A DNA stretch of 64,000 bases from NCBI GenBank assembly GCA_022821905.1, contig JAJECS010000027.1:124001-188000 (forward strand). The letters run 5' to 3'. This DNA comes from Chloroflexota bacterium (GTDB lineage Bacteria > Chloroflexota > UBA11872). Position numbers and translations under genes: made by a program. Under the pieces are notes generated by a model. The model had not been told where the DNA came from, did not search any database, and was given only the letters and a program-made list of their open reading frames with translations. Shown one piece after another: positions 8,392 through 16,844 of this stretch (position 1 is its first letter; the number at the start of each line of letters is the position of its first letter).

Positions 8392-9286
8392 CGACACTGC
8401 GCCGCGTTTTCGAGGCGTGTTCCCCGTCCTGCAATCGCCTTTTGACGACGCGGACCGGCTCGACCTCGACGCGCTGGCGGCGGAAGTCGAGTTCTGCCGG
8501 CGGGCCGGCGTCCATGGCGTCGTCTACCCCGCCATTGCCAGCGAGTTTCAGTACCTGACGGACGACGAGCGCCGCGCTGGGGTCGAGGCGGTGGTCATCG
8601 CGGCCGCGGGCGCGGTTCCCGTTGTGGCCGGTGTCGCGTCGGCCAGCGGCGCCCAGGCGGCGGTCTACGCCGAGCACGCCGCGAAAGCTGGCGCCAACGC
8701 CGTCATGGCGCTGCCGCCGATCCTCTCGCCGGGGCGGCCGGAGGAGCTGCGGGCCTACTACGCCGGCATCGCGCGGGCCGCCGAGCTGCCGCTGTTCGTG
8801 CAGCACTCCCAGGCGGGGATGGATGCCGCATTTCTAGCGGACCTGGTGCGCGACATCGAGTCCGTCCACTACATCAAAGAGGAAATGCACCCGAGCGCGC
8901 ACTACATCAGCGGCGTGCTGGAGACGCTTCCGGCGGGTTCGGTGGGCGTGTTCGGCGGCTACTACGGCCGCTGGATGCTGTCCGAGTTGGCGCGCGGCGC
9001 GACGGGATTCATGCCGGCCGCCGACACGGTGGACGTGCACGTGCAGGTGTGGGACGCCTGGCAGCGCGGCGACTCCGCCGGCGCGCGCGAGATCTTCAAC
9101 CGCCTGCTGCCGCTCATCAACCTGTCCGTGCTGCTGGAAACGCCATTGCTCAAGGAAGTGCTGGTCCGGCGAGGCGTCTTCACGTCGACGCGTATGCGGC
9201 AGCCGGGCGCGCTCCAACTCGACGACCACGATCACGCGGAGTTGGACGCGATCCTGAAGAACCTGCAGCCGCTACTGCGCGCCTGA
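8384..9286 (+). CDS. DapA/NanA-type aldolase-lyase family protein (second copy)
   Basis: 300-residue paralogue of the protein at 4974-5903, with GVFPVLQSPFDDADRLD at the N-terminus, the YPAIASEFQYLTDDE turn and Lys165 in HYIKEEMHP as the probable Schiff-base lysine. Like its paralogue it lacks the DapA tyrosine (FVQHSQAG at that place), so the two probably share a non-lysine chemistry. Translationally coupled to the SGNH hydrolase (8-base overlap) and followed 53 bases later by the enolase-superfamily gene, a pairing common in sugar-acid catabolism. Confidence 0.82.
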   Translation: MPNDTAPRFRGVFPVLQSPFDDADRLDLDALAAEVEFCRRAGVHGVVYPAIASEFQYLTDDERRAGVEAVVIAAAGAVPVVAGVASASGAQAAVYAEHAAKAGANAVMALPPILSPGRPEELRAYYAGIARAAELPLFVQHSQAGMDAAFLADLVRDIESVHYIKEEMHPSAHYISGVLETLPAGSVGVFGGYYGRWMLSELARGATGFMPAADTVDVHVQVWDAWQRGDSAGAREIFNRLLPLINLSVLLETPLLKEVLVRRGVFTSTRMRQPGALQLDDHDHAELDAILKNLQPLLRA

Positions 9287-9339
9287 CGCCGGGCGCGGGC
9301 ATCGGTCACAATGCCCCGCCCCCAGCCAGAGACCTCACC

Positions 9340-10449
9340 ATGAAGATCACCTCCGTCCAGGCCATCGTTCTCCGACTGCCCGACGTCACCACCGCCGCCG
9401 ACGGCACGCAGGACACCTGCCTGATCCGCATCGAGACCGACGCCGGCATCACGGGCTGGGGCGAAGTGGATTCGGCGCCGACCGTGGTGCGGGCGGCCGT
9501 CGAAGCGCCGCTGTCCAACGGCATCACGCGCGGCCTGGCCAGCGCGCTGGAGGGGTCCGATCCGCTGTCCATCGACGCCTGCATGCAGCGCATCTACGAC
9601 CTCACGCAGTACTACACGCGCTACGGCGCCGGCGCCCATGCCGTCGCCGGGGTCAACATTGCGCTCTGGGACATCGCGGGCAAGGCCTACGGCCAGCCGA
9701 TCTACCGGCTGTTCGGCGCCGAGCAGCGGCAAGTGCGCGCCTACGCCTCGGTGCTCTTCCAGGACACGCCCGCCGACACCTACGAGCTGGCGGCGCGCCT
9801 GGCCGACCGCGGGTTCACCGCGGCGAAGTTCGGCTGGGGTCCCATGGGGCAGAGCGAAGCCAACGACATCGCCCTCGTCCGCGAGGCGCGGCGCGGCCTG
9901 GGCCAGGACGTGGACCTGATGGTGGACGCGGGCCAGCCGTGGGATTGGCGCACGGCCCTGGTTCGCTCACGCCAGTTCGCCGAGTTCCGCCCGTTCTGGC
10001 TGGAGGAGCCGCTGCACCCCGAGGACGTCGCCGGCTACGGCAAGCTCTCGGCGGTGAGCGAGGTCCCCATCGCCGGCGGCGAGTCCGAGTCCCGGCTGCT
10101 CGATTTCGAGGAGCTGATCCTCGTGGGCGGCCTGGACTGGGTGCAGGCGGATCCCGGCCGCTGCGGCATCAGCACCATGGTCGAGATCGGGCGCCTGGCC
10201 GCCCGTCACCAGCGCGGCTTTGTGAACCACACCTTCAAGACCGGGGTGTCAATCGCAGCCTCGTTGCACGTGCTGGCCGCCGTGCCGAACACCCAGGTGC
10301 TCGAATACGCCATGACCGAGTCGCCGATCCGTCACGAGCTGACCTATGAAGACTTCGAGCTCGACGCCGGCTGGGTTGCCCCGTCCGACGCACCCGGCCT
10401 CGGCGTGACCATCAACGAGGCGACGCTCGAGCGCTACGGGGTGGCCTAG
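9340..10449 (+). CDS. Mandelate racemase/muconate lactonizing enzyme family protein
   Basis: Enolase-superfamily dehydratase or racemase, 369 residues. N-terminal capping domain about 1-125, then the barrel: Lys163 in TAAKFGWG, metal ligands Asp196 (MVDAGQP), Glu222 (WLEEPL) and Glu248 (AGGESES), and His297 in VNHTFKTG, which together fit the MR subgroup that abstracts a proton next to a carboxylate (for example a sugar-acid dehydratase). ATG 9340 opens the family similarity; the upstream frame is antisense text of the previous gene. The last 45 bases recur, slightly mutated, at 11862-11906. The substrate is unknown. Confidence 0.88.
   Translation: MKITSVQAIVLRLPDVTTAADGTQDTCLIRIETDAGITGWGEVDSAPTVVRAAVEAPLSNGITRGLASALEGSDPLSIDACMQRIYDLTQYYTRYGAGAHAVAGVNIALWDIAGKAYGQPIYRLFGAEQRQVRAYASVLFQDTPADTYELAARLADRGFTAAKFGWGPMGQSEANDIALVREARRGLGQDVDLMVDAGQPWDWRTALVRSRQFAEFRPFWLEEPLHPEDVAGYGKLSAVSEVPIAGGESESRLLDFEELILVGGLDWVQADPGRCGISTMVEIGRLAARHQRGFVNHTFKTGVSIAASLHVLAAVPNTQVLEYAMTESPIRHELTYEDFELDAGWVAPSDAPGLGVTINEATLERYGVA
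10405..10449 (+). repeat. 45-bp near-direct repeat, left copy (3' end of enolase-family gene)
   Basis: Encodes the last residues VTINEATLERYGVA plus the stop. The right copy at 11862-11906 matches at 40 of 45 positions in the same orientation. The two copies bracket the membrane-protein gene at 10477-11865. Confidence 0.85.
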
Positions 10450-10476
10450 GGGTGCCGCCTCGCGTGGTTCCGACGG

Positions 10477-11865
10477 GTGGTGACTAGGGTTCAACTGCCG
10501 GCGCGGTGGGCCGGACGGCTGCTGCTGGTGGGCGCGGTCGCGTTCTGGTGGAGCGTCGTCGTCGCGCCACGCCTGATTAGCCTGGTTCGCCCGGACTGGG
10601 TCCATCCTCACGACCTCCCCTTGTGGGCGAATCCCGATAGCGAGTTGAGCATCGCGAATTCGGTGTCGGCGGCTGCCCTGGCGACGACGGCGTTGCTGGC
10701 ACTCGGAAATACCGCCGCCAGCCGTCGTCGCCGAGGTGGCTGGATTGCGTTCCTTGGCTGGACGGTGCTCGGCTTGATGACCGCCGGTCTCGCCGTGGAA
10801 GAGATCGTTGATCTCAAGCTGTGGTTGGTCCCCATTGCCGACGACTTGGGCTATCCGTCGCTCTGGCCTTTGGTTCTCACGCCCGTGGTCGTCCCGTTCC
10901 TCGTGGTCATGGGGGTCTTTGTCCGCAGGAGCCTGCGCGCTCGGGCCGTCCGCGTGCCGATTGTGCTTGGGCTCTTCGCCTGGTTGTTCGGGCTAGCGCA
11001 TGAGATGGGACACCCATTTTTCCTGTCGGGCCGGGCGTCGCCGATCGGGATCCTGCTTGAAGAGACGCTGGAGTTCTGCGGAACGCTGCTCATCGGATAC
11101 GGCGCGGCCATGGCCTTGCATGGCTCGATGGATCGCGATCGGCCAGTGTTTGGCGGCCGCTGGCGAATACCGCTCGTTGCATCGGCCGCCGCCGTTGTAG
11201 CTCTCGGTGGCCTGGTGGTCCTTTTAGTCTTCCGTGCGCCGATCATCGACTTGCGCCAAGGACATGCGCTTCACGTCAGTCTTCCGGACCAGTGGTCCCT
11301 GGTGCAGGAGATGCGAATGCCCGCAACCCCGATCGGTCAGATTGGAATTCAGGTTTCTCTGGGTCGCCCATTTGACGGTCGGTCGAGGTCCGTCGGATGG
11401 CGTCTCATCAGGGGATCCGAGTCGGGCGAGGTCCTTCGCGAAGGGCGCATGAAAGCCGTGGCGATCAGTAGCTTGAGTGAGACGACAATTGACATCGTGC
11501 CGCCACTCGATGAGCCCGAGGGCGAGCGAGTGTCGTTGCAGATCGTGGCCGACGTTGGACCGCCGGCCACGAACGACCAGTTTTGGCACGGATTGGAGAT
11601 TCGGGCGGTAAAGGGCGTCAAATTCCCTGGTGGTCGGCTCTGGATCAATGGCGTGCCATCCTGGCCGGATCAGAGTCTCGAGTTTGTCGCCTACAGTGCG
11701 CCCGAGCCGACATGGACCAAGCTGCAGGCCGTCTGGCGCACGTTTACCACCCACTGGAAGTGGGCTGTGTTGGGCGTGAGCTTTGCCGGCGCCCTGACAC
11801 TCATCGGATTCGTTCCGATGGTGCTGGTCGCAGCTGCGCTGCCGACGCGTTTGACCCCGCCGTAA
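10477..11865 (+). CDS. Multi-pass membrane protein of unknown function
   Basis: I do not recognise this 462-residue protein. It begins with a hydrophobic segment (residues about 12-32), has further membrane segments near 62-78, 88-104, 125-148, 158-175, 190-212 and 228-250, then a soluble, probably extracytoplasmic domain of about 180 residues (HALHVSLPDQWSLVQEM onwards, beta-rich) and a last membrane segment near 435-457. AHEMGHPFF near residue 175 resembles a metal-binding HExxH only loosely (HEMGH: the second His is at the right spacing), and LLEETLEF follows. Starts GTG GTG. Composition looks less GC-rich than its neighbours, and it sits between the two 45-bp repeats; its own TAA stop falls inside the right copy. 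Likely acquired. Confidence 0.75.
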   Translation: MVTRVQLPARWAGRLLLVGAVAFWWSVVVAPRLISLVRPDWVHPHDLPLWANPDSELSIANSVSAAALATTALLALGNTAASRRRRGGWIAFLGWTVLGLMTAGLAVEEIVDLKLWLVPIADDLGYPSLWPLVLTPVVVPFLVVMGVFVRRSLRARAVRVPIVLGLFAWLFGLAHEMGHPFFLSGRASPIGILLEETLEFCGTLLIGYGAAMALHGSMDRDRPVFGGRWRIPLVASAAAVVALGGLVVLLVFRAPIIDLRQGHALHVSLPDQWSLVQEMRMPATPIGQIGIQVSLGRPFDGRSRSVGWRLIRGSESGEVLREGRMKAVAISSLSETTIDIVPPLDEPEGERVSLQIVADVGPPATNDQFWHGLEIRAVKGVKFPGGRLWINGVPSWPDQSLEFVAYSAPEPTWTKLQAVWRTFTTHWKWAVLGVSFAGALTLIGFVPMVLVAAALPTRLTPP

Positions 11866-11906
11866 CCATCAGCGAGGCGACGCTCGAGCGGTCCGAGGTG
11901 GCCTAG
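11862..11906 (+). repeat. 45-bp near-direct repeat, right copy (orphan enolase-gene tail)
   Basis: Reads AVTISEATLERSEVA-stop in the frame equivalent to the left copy, but no enolase gene precedes it; upstream is the membrane-protein gene. Five of 45 bases differ from the left copy. Either the remnant of a lost tandem paralogue or the second junction of an insertion at the gene's 3' end. Confidence 0.8.
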
Positions 11907-12697
11907 CCTTCGGCGAGCAGCTTTCGCAGGTAGGCAATCTCGTGGGCGGCGGTTTCTTCCCAGGGGTGGTGGTGGGCGTGCTCGACGCTGATCCAGCCGT
12001 CGAAGCCTTCCTCGCGCAGGATGCGCAGGTAGCGTGCGAAGTCCAGGTCGCCGGCGTCCAGGAACGTGAGCTGGCCCCAGGATGTCTCGGTGGCGCCGAT
12101 CCAGTTGTGGGCCTGGACCTGGTCCACGTAGCGCCCCAGCTGCCGTGCGCTGTCCTCGGGCGTCTCGCCGACGAGCGGGGTCTGAATCGCGACACGCAAA
12201 TTGGGGCGATCCACCAACTCCAGCAGCCGGATCGTCGTGGGGCTCGTGTCTGAGAGACACGGCCCGCTGTGGATCACCTGGTGCGTTTCGAGTAATTGGG
12301 TCACGCCCGACGCCGCCGCCATGTCGCAGGCTTCTTGCAGCCCCGTGACGCAGCGCGCCCACATGGCGTCGTCGGCCTGGGCGCTGGGCGTGACGCCGGT
12401 ATACGCGCGCACGTAGGGCGCTCCCAGCGTTTCCGCGTAGCCGACGAAGGTAGCGGCCTCGCGCAGGGAGTCCGCTGCCGTCGCCTCACTGGTGGTGAAG
12501 TCGAAGTAAGGGCACAGCTGCACGATCTGCAAGTTCTGCGCCGCGCAAGCGTCGCGCACCCAAGCGAGATCAGCGGTATCGAGGTATTGCTTCCAGAGGT
12601 CGATGCCGTCGTAGCCGAGACCGCCGGCCACCTCGATACAGCGCTCGGCCACGTCCTGGGTCCAGCCGAATCCCATCATCGCCAGGGAAACTTGCAT
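11903..12697 (-). CDS. Sugar phosphate isomerase/epimerase-like TIM barrel (second copy)
   Basis: 264-residue xylose-isomerase-like TIM barrel, distant from the one at 6660. Seen: MGFGWTQDVAERCIEVAGGLGYDGIDLW at the start of the barrel (usual for the family), QLLETHQ (Glu), AHNWIGA (His) and GWISVEHAHHHPWEE (Glu/His-rich end). Start ATG 12697 opens the conserved part. Its stop codon overlaps the stop of the orphan 45-bp repeat on the other strand. Divergent from the aldo/keto reductase at 12798 over 100 bases. Substrate not readable. Confidence 0.8.
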   Translation of the reverse strand: MQVSLAMMGFGWTQDVAERCIEVAGGLGYDGIDLWKQYLDTADLAWVRDACAAQNLQIVQLCPYFDFTTSEATAADSLREAATFVGYAETLGAPYVRAYTGVTPSAQADDAMWARCVTGLQEACDMAAASGVTQLLETHQVIHSGPCLSDTSPTTIRLLELVDRPNLRVAIQTPLVGETPEDSARQLGRYVDQVQAHNWIGATETSWGQLTFLDAGDLDFARYLRILREEGFDGWISVEHAHHHPWEETAAHEIAYLRKLLAEG

Positions 12698-12797
12698 GCG
12701 GTCGCCTCACGTGTGCGCGCTCGGGCGAAGTCTAGGAGATACGCGCTCTGTGGCGTCGCGCTATTGTCGGGTCGGCGGTTCGTTGAGGGGCAAACAG

Positions 12798-13769
12798 GTG
12801 GAATATCGACGGCTGGGCAAGACCGGACTCGAAGTGTCCGTCGTGGGCATGGGCTGCTGGGGTCTCAGCGGCGGGCTGGGACACGTGTCGCAGGCGCAGG
12901 CCAACGCGACGGTGCACGCGGCCATCGACGCGGGCGTGACGCTGTTCGACACCGCCGACGCCTACGGACCGCGTCTCAGCGAGCTGATGCTCGGCAAGGC
13001 GCTGCACGGCGTGCGCGACCAGGTGCTCATCGCGACCAAGGTGGGCCAGATCGGCTGGAACACGGGGCACTTGCTCAGCTACGAGTCGGTGGAGCACGTC
13101 CACAACTGCTGCGACGCGAGCCTCTACCGCCTGGGCACCGACGTCATCGACATCTACCAGTGCCACCAGCCCAACCCGGCCCATCCCGAGGTGTTGGTGG
13201 AAGCCTTCGAGCAACTGATCCAGGCTGGCAAGATCCGGTCCTACGGCGTCTCGACGGACGATCCGGCGGTGCTCCAGGCCTTCGACGCGCGCGGTGGCAA
13301 CGGCGTCTGCCAGCTTGGATACAGCGCGCTCAACCGGACGGCGGAGCGCGAGCTATTGCCGCTGTGCGCCGACCGGGACATCGGGACGCTGGTTCGCGTG
13401 CCTCTGGAGCGCGGCATCCTCACCGGCAAGTTCGATCGGGACACCGTGTTCGACGATATGAACCGCTCGGCCTGGAACGACGCCGCGCGGGCCGAGTTCC
13501 TCGCCCAGCTGGACGCTGCCGACCAGATGCGCCCGCTGACGAATGCGCGGCGCAGCCTGACGCAGGTGTCGCTGGCCTACCTGCTGGCCCACCCGGCGGT
13601 GACCTCGGTGATCCCCGGCATGAAGACGCCGGAGCAAGCGCGGGGCAACGCTGCCGCGGCTGACGTGGCGCTGACGGCCGACGAGCTCCAGATGATTCGT
13701 GAAATCCCCGAGGCCGCCACGGTGCCGCTCGGCGCTTCCGGCAAGCCAATCGACCGGTCGCCGACGTAG
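12798..13769 (+). CDS. Aldo/keto reductase
   Basis: NAD(P)H-dependent aldo/keto reductase, 323 residues. The catalytic tetrad is present: Asp51 and Tyr56 in FDTADAYG, Lys81 in ATKVGQ and His123 in YQCHQPN; the C-terminal PAVTSVIPGMKTPEQARGNAAA is the usual cofactor-binding end. GTG 12798 has GAGGGG seven bases upstream and opens with VEYRRLGKTGLEVS, the standard start of the family; the upstream frame has no similarity. Divergent from the TIM-barrel isomerase, a frequent pair in inositol or sugar catabolic loci. Confidence 0.9.
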   Translation: MEYRRLGKTGLEVSVVGMGCWGLSGGLGHVSQAQANATVHAAIDAGVTLFDTADAYGPRLSELMLGKALHGVRDQVLIATKVGQIGWNTGHLLSYESVEHVHNCCDASLYRLGTDVIDIYQCHQPNPAHPEVLVEAFEQLIQAGKIRSYGVSTDDPAVLQAFDARGGNGVCQLGYSALNRTAERELLPLCADRDIGTLVRVPLERGILTGKFDRDTVFDDMNRSAWNDAARAEFLAQLDAADQMRPLTNARRSLTQVSLAYLLAHPAVTSVIPGMKTPEQARGNAAAADVALTADELQMIREIPEAATVPLGASGKPIDRSPT

Positions 13770-13820
13770 CCCACGAAAGCCTGCGAATAGGGAGAACCCT
13801 TGGCCCCAGCGCGCCCCAAT

Positions 13821-13858
13821 CCGTTCGCCCTGAGCTTGTCGAAGGGTTCTTGGAACGG
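13821..13858. repeat. Dispersed intergenic repeat, family B
   Basis: CCGTTCG...GAAGGGTTC...GAACGG: an inverted repeat whose ends CCGTTC/GAACGG pair. Nearly the same 38 bases occur at 41540-41577. It lies between the convergent aldo/keto reductase and polysaccharide deacetylase genes. Confidence 0.75.
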
Positions 13859-13920
13859 ATAGGGGCGCTGGCTACGAAGTAGCAGGAGCTCCCAATAGAC
13901 GGCGCAGCCAGCGTTTAGGG

Positions 13921-14862
13921 TCAGCCGCACTCCACGCGCAGCATCGCGGCGGCGTCCCGCACGGTGCACACGGCCACCGGCTCCGGCTTGGACCGCGCGT
14001 GCGCCAGCAGCGCCGGCAGGGCGCGGTTGGCCGGATCGTGCAGGTAGTGCGTGTAGGGATGCCACGTCGGCACCCACAGCAGGCCGTTCTCATAGGCGTG
14101 ATCCAGCGCTTCGAGGTTGTACGCGATCCAGTCGTCCAGGGCCGCGGGGTCGGTCCAGGGACAGATCCAGCCGTCTGGCACCGGCTGGTGACCCTCGGAA
14201 AGGCGCCACGCCTCCATCGCCTCGTTGTCGCGATTGCGCTCGAAATCGAAGAACAGGCGGTCCATCCAACCCTGGATGGGAATCTCGATCAGGCCGGTGG
14301 GATAGACGTACGGCTGCAGCCGCGATGGCGCCGCGACATCATGCGCCCAGCCGTACTTGCCCATGGTCGATTCCATGTGACTGCTCACCCAGCGAAAGCC
14401 GCTGTCGAGGATGGTTTGCTGGTTGGCAAGCATCCGGTCCAGGCCGCCCGGCAGCCCGCCAGGCCCGCGAATCACGCTGGATTGCACGCCAAGCCGCGCT
14501 TCGAGCTCTCGGTTCGCGGTGGTCAGCTCCCAGCCGAGCTGCGCCGGGTCCGGATGCGAGAGCAGCATGTGGCTGTAGGTGTGGTTGTCGATCACGTGGC
14601 CGCGGCGCAGGATCTCCCGCAGGTAGTCGATGTCGGGTTCCTCGAGGCCGTTGGCCACGTAAAAGAAGTGCAGCTGCACGCCAAATGACTCGGCCGTGGT
14701 GCACAGCCGTAGGGTGTAGTCGCGCAGCGGCGCCATGATGCGGCCATGGTTGATCAGCACCGGGGAATACCCGGCGCACATTTCGAGGTCGTAGCTCAGC
14801 GCCACCGCGCAGCGCACGCCGTCGGGCAGCTCCACGCGAACCCGCATCGCAGCCTCCGCCAT
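13921..14862 (-). CDS. Polysaccharide deacetylase (NodB-type) family protein
   Basis: 313-residue carbohydrate esterase 4-like protein that probably removes N-acyl groups from a sugar or acts on a related amide. Metal-site motifs: Asp25 in ALSYDLE (motif 1, normally TFDD, so the second Asp is replaced) and His94/His98 in NHTYSH (motif 2). The DNHTYSHMLLSHPDP block and IRGPGG (motif 3, Arg) follow. No signal peptide, so cytoplasmic, unlike cell-wall deacetylases. Start 14862 (MAEAAMRVRVELP) is preferred; the frame beyond it runs into family B repeat sequence, and an ATG at 14847 is an alternative. Confidence 0.8.
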   Translation of the reverse strand: MAEAAMRVRVELPDGVRCAVALSYDLEMCAGYSPVLINHGRIMAPLRDYTLRLCTTAESFGVQLHFFYVANGLEEPDIDYLREILRRGHVIDNHTYSHMLLSHPDPAQLGWELTTANRELEARLGVQSSVIRGPGGLPGGLDRMLANQQTILDSGFRWVSSHMESTMGKYGWAHDVAAPSRLQPYVYPTGLIEIPIQGWMDRLFFDFERNRDNEAMEAWRLSEGHQPVPDGWICPWTDPAALDDWIAYNLEALDHAYENGLLWVPTWHPYTHYLHDPANRALPALLAHARSKPEPVAVCTVRDAAAMLRVECG

Positions 14863-14908
14863 GTCAGCGCTTGTGGAAGGTACCCGGTTGGGCGATTGGG
14901 CGCCTGCG

Positions 14909-15020
14909 CCGTTCGTGGTGAGCCCTTCGGCAGGCTCAGGGCAGGCTCTGTCGAACCATGAACGGGGCCCTTCGACATCGCACAGAGCCTGCCCTGAGCT
15001 CACTGAAGGGGCGAACGGGT
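14909..15020. repeat. Composite family B repeat cluster
   Basis: Several copies of the family B words in both orientations (CCGTTCGTGGTGAGCCC, GGCAGGCTCAGGGCAGGCTC, CCATGAACGGGGCCC, AGAGCCTGCCCTGAGCTCA), forming nested inverted repeats between the divergent deacetylase and creatininase-family genes. Any promoter for either gene must sit within or beside it. Confidence 0.65.
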
Positions 15021-15063
15021 TGGGCGCGTACTATGAACCGCTTCCCGCTCCCGAGGATCGAAC

Positions 15064-15909
15064 ATGGCCGTCACGCATAGATTCCAGGACATGACCTGGC
15101 CCGAGGTCAACGAAGCCGTCACCCGCGGCGTCATCCCGCTGCTGCCGGTTGGAACCGTCGAGCAGCACGGGCATCACCTCCCGGTCAAGATCGACAACTG
15201 GACCTCCACTGAGATCTGCGAAGAGGCGGCCAAGCGGTCGAATGGCCGCATTATGGTCATGCCCTCGGTGAGCTACGGCTACACCTCCCACGTCGTGGAC
15301 TTTCCCGGCACGGTGACCATCCATCACGAGACGTTTATCCGATACGTCGTGGACATCCTGAAGAGCCTGGCCTACCAGGGATTCAAGAAGATCATCATGG
15401 TCAACGGCCACGGATCCAACATAAACCCGCTGGAGCTGGCCGCGCGGCGGGCCATGCTCGAGAGCGACGCCTGGGTGGGCATCGGCGGGTGGTGGCATTT
15501 CATGGCCGCCGATCCCGACTTCATGTCGACCTGGCGCGAATCCGAATTCCCCGGCGGCTGCGCCCACGCCGGCGAGGCCGAGACGTCGCTGGCTCTCTTC
15601 TTCGATCCCGACATGGTGTACATGGACCTCGCCAAGGATCAGATCACGGAAACCAACCAGCGCAAGTCCAAGTACCACTGGGTGGACCTTTGGGCCACGG
15701 GCCCGGTGCGGATGGATGGCTGGACCAGCACCTACACGACCGACGGCACCCAGGGCACGCCCAGCCTCGCCACCGCCGACAAGGGCCGGCGGATCTTCGA
15801 GGAATCGGTCAACAACATCGTCGAATACGCCGAGGAGTTCGCGGCGCGCGAAATGTGCCCACGCGTCGACCACCACGTCACGCCGCCGACCTTCAGCCCG
15901 CCGGGATAG
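15064..15909 (+). CDS. Creatininase family protein
   Basis: Metal-dependent amidohydrolase of the creatininase/MftE fold, 281 residues. Signature segments: PVGTVEQHGHHLPVKIDNW (Glu33, His35, Asp44), SHVVDFPGTVTI, VNGHGSNINPLE (His116) and the CAHAGEAETSLAL motif with the metal Glu. Such enzymes open cyclic amides or deformylate purine/pyrimidine or cofactor intermediates. It is alone on the plus strand, with no creatine genes or mycofactocin genes nearby, so its substrate is open. ATG 15064 gives the conserved start WPEVNEAVTRGVIPLLPVG. Confidence 0.87.
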   Translation: MAVTHRFQDMTWPEVNEAVTRGVIPLLPVGTVEQHGHHLPVKIDNWTSTEICEEAAKRSNGRIMVMPSVSYGYTSHVVDFPGTVTIHHETFIRYVVDILKSLAYQGFKKIIMVNGHGSNINPLELAARRAMLESDAWVGIGGWWHFMAADPDFMSTWRESEFPGGCAHAGEAETSLALFFDPDMVYMDLAKDQITETNQRKSKYHWVDLWATGPVRMDGWTSTYTTDGTQGTPSLATADKGRRIFEESVNNIVEYAEEFAAREMCPRVDHHVTPPTFSPPG

Positions 15910-15929
15910 GTCTCGTCCGCCGCCTGTCC

Positions 15930-15956
15930 GTCATTCCCGCGAAGGCGGGAATCCAG
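15930..15956. repeat. Dispersed 27-bp palindromic repeat, family A
   Basis: Exact copy of the unit at 4875-4901 (stem ATTCCCGC/GCGGGAAT), 20 bases after the creatininase-family gene. Confidence 0.85.
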
Positions 15957-16007
15957 GCAGCGTCTGAACCTCGTCGCCACGTCGGACGCCTGGGAATCTT
16001 GGTGTTG

Positions 16008-16028
16008 GGGCGGGTCTAAGGCCCGCCC
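16008..16028. repeat. Dispersed GC palindrome, family C
   Basis: GGGCGGG-7-CCCGCCC, the same arm and spacer lengths as the copy at 4941-4961. It lies between the convergent creatininase-family gene and the hypothetical gene at 16093. Confidence 0.6.
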
Positions 16029-16092
16029 TCACTGGGTCTCCCGAACCTCTGCCTCGGCGATTGGCAGGGTCCGCGACCAGCCCCGCGGCCTC

Positions 16093-16704
16093 CTAGATCA
16101 CGTACCCCTCGGCAACCGTCGTGCGGATGTAGCGAACCGAGTAGTGCGTGTCGTCGGGCCAGGAGTCGGACGCCCAGGCCGGAATGGCGCCAAGTCCGGC
16201 GACGCGCACCGTCTTGGCCGGCGGAATCTCGATCACCGCGCAGCTCATGCCGGCGATGGGCAGGGCCTCGGAACGCCCGCCCTGCTCCAGCATGTCCGCG
16301 CGGAGGTGCATGCCCCACAGGTTGTCGATGCGATATCGCACCGGCAGCGCGTGCTCGACTTCGCCATCGTGCCGGAAGCCCGGGATCGGGTCGGCCTCGA
16401 GCAGAATCGATCCCGGCGGTGTGCAGGCACTGCCCATCACGGCCACCCGCACCATCGGCTCGTCCTCGTGGATCACGATCCAGTCGGACGGCGTCTGGGT
16501 CGACGCCGTGGAGCCGTCGGTGGTCTTGATCGGGAACAGCTCCATGCCGTGCCGCTCGCCGCCGATCCACACGCGATCGACGTCGACGTTGGGGTAGTTG
16601 AAGGGAAACTCGTACTCATAGGTCCTGAGCGTGAGCTCGCGCTTCTCGCGCACGGGGTCGTTGGGATATCCGGGGATTCGTCGATCGGCTGAGACTTGCG
16701 CCAT
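16093..16704 (-). CDS. Hypothetical protein, 203 residues
   Basis: I do not recognise a family. The protein starts MAQVSADRRIPGYPNDP, has no signal peptide or membrane segment, and is rich in aromatic and acidic residues with beta-like segments (EYEFPFNYPNVDVDRVWIGG, SDWIVIHEDEPMVRVAVMG, SCAVIEIPPAKTVRVAGLG). ATG 16704 has GGAG at suitable spacing; an ATG four codons earlier (16716) is possible. The same frame stays open far upstream only as antisense text of the ABC ATPase. It is 140 bases downstream of the ATPase of the thiamine-type transporter, with a family B repeat between, so operon membership is uncertain. Confidence 0.65.
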   Translation of the reverse strand: MAQVSADRRIPGYPNDPVREKRELTLRTYEYEFPFNYPNVDVDRVWIGGERHGMELFPIKTTDGSTASTQTPSDWIVIHEDEPMVRVAVMGSACTPPGSILLEADPIPGFRHDGEVEHALPVRYRIDNLWGMHLRADMLEQGGRSEALPIAGMSCAVIEIPPAKTVRVAGLGAIPAWASDSWPDDTHYSVRYIRTTVAEGYVI

Positions 16705-16784
16705 CTGATGCTCCATCGGTGACGTGGTTGCTGGCGACCGGAGCATAGAGAGCACCGGGCGGCCGTGGCAACGGCGGTGAGGCG

Positions 16785-16821
16785 CCCCGTTCGTGGTGAG
16801 CCAGTCGAACCATGAACGGGG
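16785..16821. repeat. Dispersed intergenic repeat, family B
   Basis: CCCCGTTCGTGG...CCATGAACGGGG, an inverted repeat whose ends pair (CCCCGTTC/GAACGGGG). Between the ABC ATPase gene and the hypothetical gene. Confidence 0.7.
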
Positions 16822-16844
16822 CACTTCGACCTGTTGCCGCCCGA

